Source: CAWEHT01 sp963808455 (GTDB taxonomy: Bacteria > Chloroflexota > Anaerolineae > CG2-30-64-16). Taken from it: a stretch of DNA of 6,960 bases. The notes beneath the pieces were generated by a model. It saw only the letters and a list, made by a program, of their open reading frames with translations. It ran no database searches and had not been told where the DNA came from. The stretch's first letter is position 1. Every line of letters begins with the position of its first letter. Shown in pieces: positions 6,641-6,960 of this stretch. The stretch covers positions 1 through 6,960 of the forward strand of contig CAWEHT010000280.1 of NCBI GenBank assembly GCA_963808455.1, read 5' to 3'. Position numbers and translations under genes: made by a program.

Positions 6641-6937
6641 TCAGTTGCTGATCAGCCTGGCCCCAACGTAGCTGTGGCAATTGTTGCAGGAGTTTTCAGG
6701 CGTGTGGCAGTAGAGGCAATCCGCCTCGGTAAGATCACCCCGGTTGAGCACGTCCATGTGATGCGTCTCCCACCACGGCAGCGGGCTATGGTATTCCGGC
6801 GCTGCGATGCCGGGGGCCACGCGAGCATCCAGCGGGCCGGAGCCGCCTGTAGCGGGTGGCGTCACGGGGGAGGGATAATAGGCCACAACCAGGGCCGCAA
6901 CCAGGGCCACGCCCAGGACCAGGACCAATACTCGCAC
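6641..6937 (-). CDS. membrane-anchored dihaem cytochrome c (98 aa)
   Basis: The protein is a small c-type cytochrome, probably an electron carrier facing the outside of the cytoplasmic membrane. Residues 1-20 form a hydrophobic signal anchor (RVLVLVLGVALVAALVVAY), followed by a Pro/Gly-rich linker. Two haem-binding motifs, CLYCH (C74, C77, H78) and CNNCH (C84, C87, H88), are only five residues apart. His59 and His60, just upstream in WWETHHMD, are candidate distal ligands; there is no Met after the haem motifs. The start is GTG at 6937, chosen because a good Shine-Dalgarno (GGGAGG) lies nine bases before it and the hydrophobic segment begins there; no in-frame ATG lies upstream in the window. 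It is the first gene visible in the operon and ends 14 bases before the Rieske gene. The reading frame is intact. Haem attachment is certain from the motifs; the partner and precise role are inferred. Confidence 0.85.
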   Translation of the reverse strand: MRVLVLVLGVALVAALVVAYYPSPVTPPATGGSGPLDARVAPGIAAPEYHSPLPWWETHHMDVLNRGDLTEADCLYCHTPENSCNNCHSYVGARLISN

Positions 6938-6942
6938 GAACG

Positions 6943-6954
6943 GAGACCTCCCTA
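6943..6954 (-). promoter_or_regulatory. ribosome binding site deciding the GTG start at 6937
   Basis: On the minus strand, GGGAGG followed by nine bases precedes the GTG start of the dihaem cytochrome. This supports initiation at GTG. Only 23 bases lie upstream of that start, so no promoter can be assessed and the operon may begin outside the window. Confidence 0.6.
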
Positions 6955-6960
6955 GAGCTT

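Noticed and set aside
1..6960. Arsenite oxidase (Aio) as identity of the complex because of a Rieske plus Mo-type subunit
   Set aside because: AioA carries a 3Fe-4S motif and its operon lacks an NrfD and a four-cluster ferredoxin. The catalytic subunit here has four FeS cysteines and its neighbours are of the Psr/Act type.

Overview
The window is GC-rich and every credible gene lies on the minus strand, so transcription runs from base 6960 towards base 1. It holds one tightly packed operon of eight genes, with spacers of 4 to 14 bases or overlaps of 4 to 20 bases. The cluster encodes a membrane-bound respiratory complex. Gene content and protein style (NrfD subunit of the alternative complex III type, short monohaem and dihaem cytochromes, Tat-exported molybdopterin protein) suggest a Chloroflexota-like bacterium. 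That assignment is inference from recollection of such clusters, not from a search.

In transcription order the genes are: a membrane-anchored dihaem cytochrome c (6937-6641); a Tat-exported Rieske 2Fe-2S protein (6626-6185); a secreted monohaem cytochrome c (6170-5799); a Tat-exported molybdopterin oxidoreductase-family catalytic subunit (5794-3441); a four-cluster [4Fe-4S] ferredoxin subunit (3429-2743); a ten-helix NrfD/ActC-type quinone-binding membrane subunit (2746-1356); a 57-residue one-helix protein of unknown function (1375-1202); and a large membrane protein with one haem c motif (1205 to beyond base 1), of no family I recognise.

The likely working model is a complex iron-sulfur molybdoenzyme (CISM) module. 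Its NrfD subunit would exchange electrons with quinol, the ferredoxin subunit would carry them, and the catalytic subunit would sit outside the membrane. The Rieske protein and three c-type cytochromes would extend the electron chain. The mix resembles both alternative complex III and Psr/Ttr-type reductases but matches neither. The catalytic subunit keeps its four FeS cysteines yet shows no cysteine where a Mo ligand would be expected. No cytochrome b, the usual Rieske partner, is present in the window.

Four of the eight genes are interrupted by single-base frameshifts, eight in total at about 6437, 5756, 4445, 3921, 1680, 881, 421 and 373. After each shift the conserved protein resumes in another frame with its key residues intact. 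Sequencing error is therefore more likely than gene decay. Coordinates of the interrupted genes below span the whole reconstructed gene. There is no gene-free stretch over 300 bases, and I see no RNA gene, mobile element, CRISPR array or intrinsic terminator. Two perfect inverted repeats with 14-15 bp arms lie inside the last gene.
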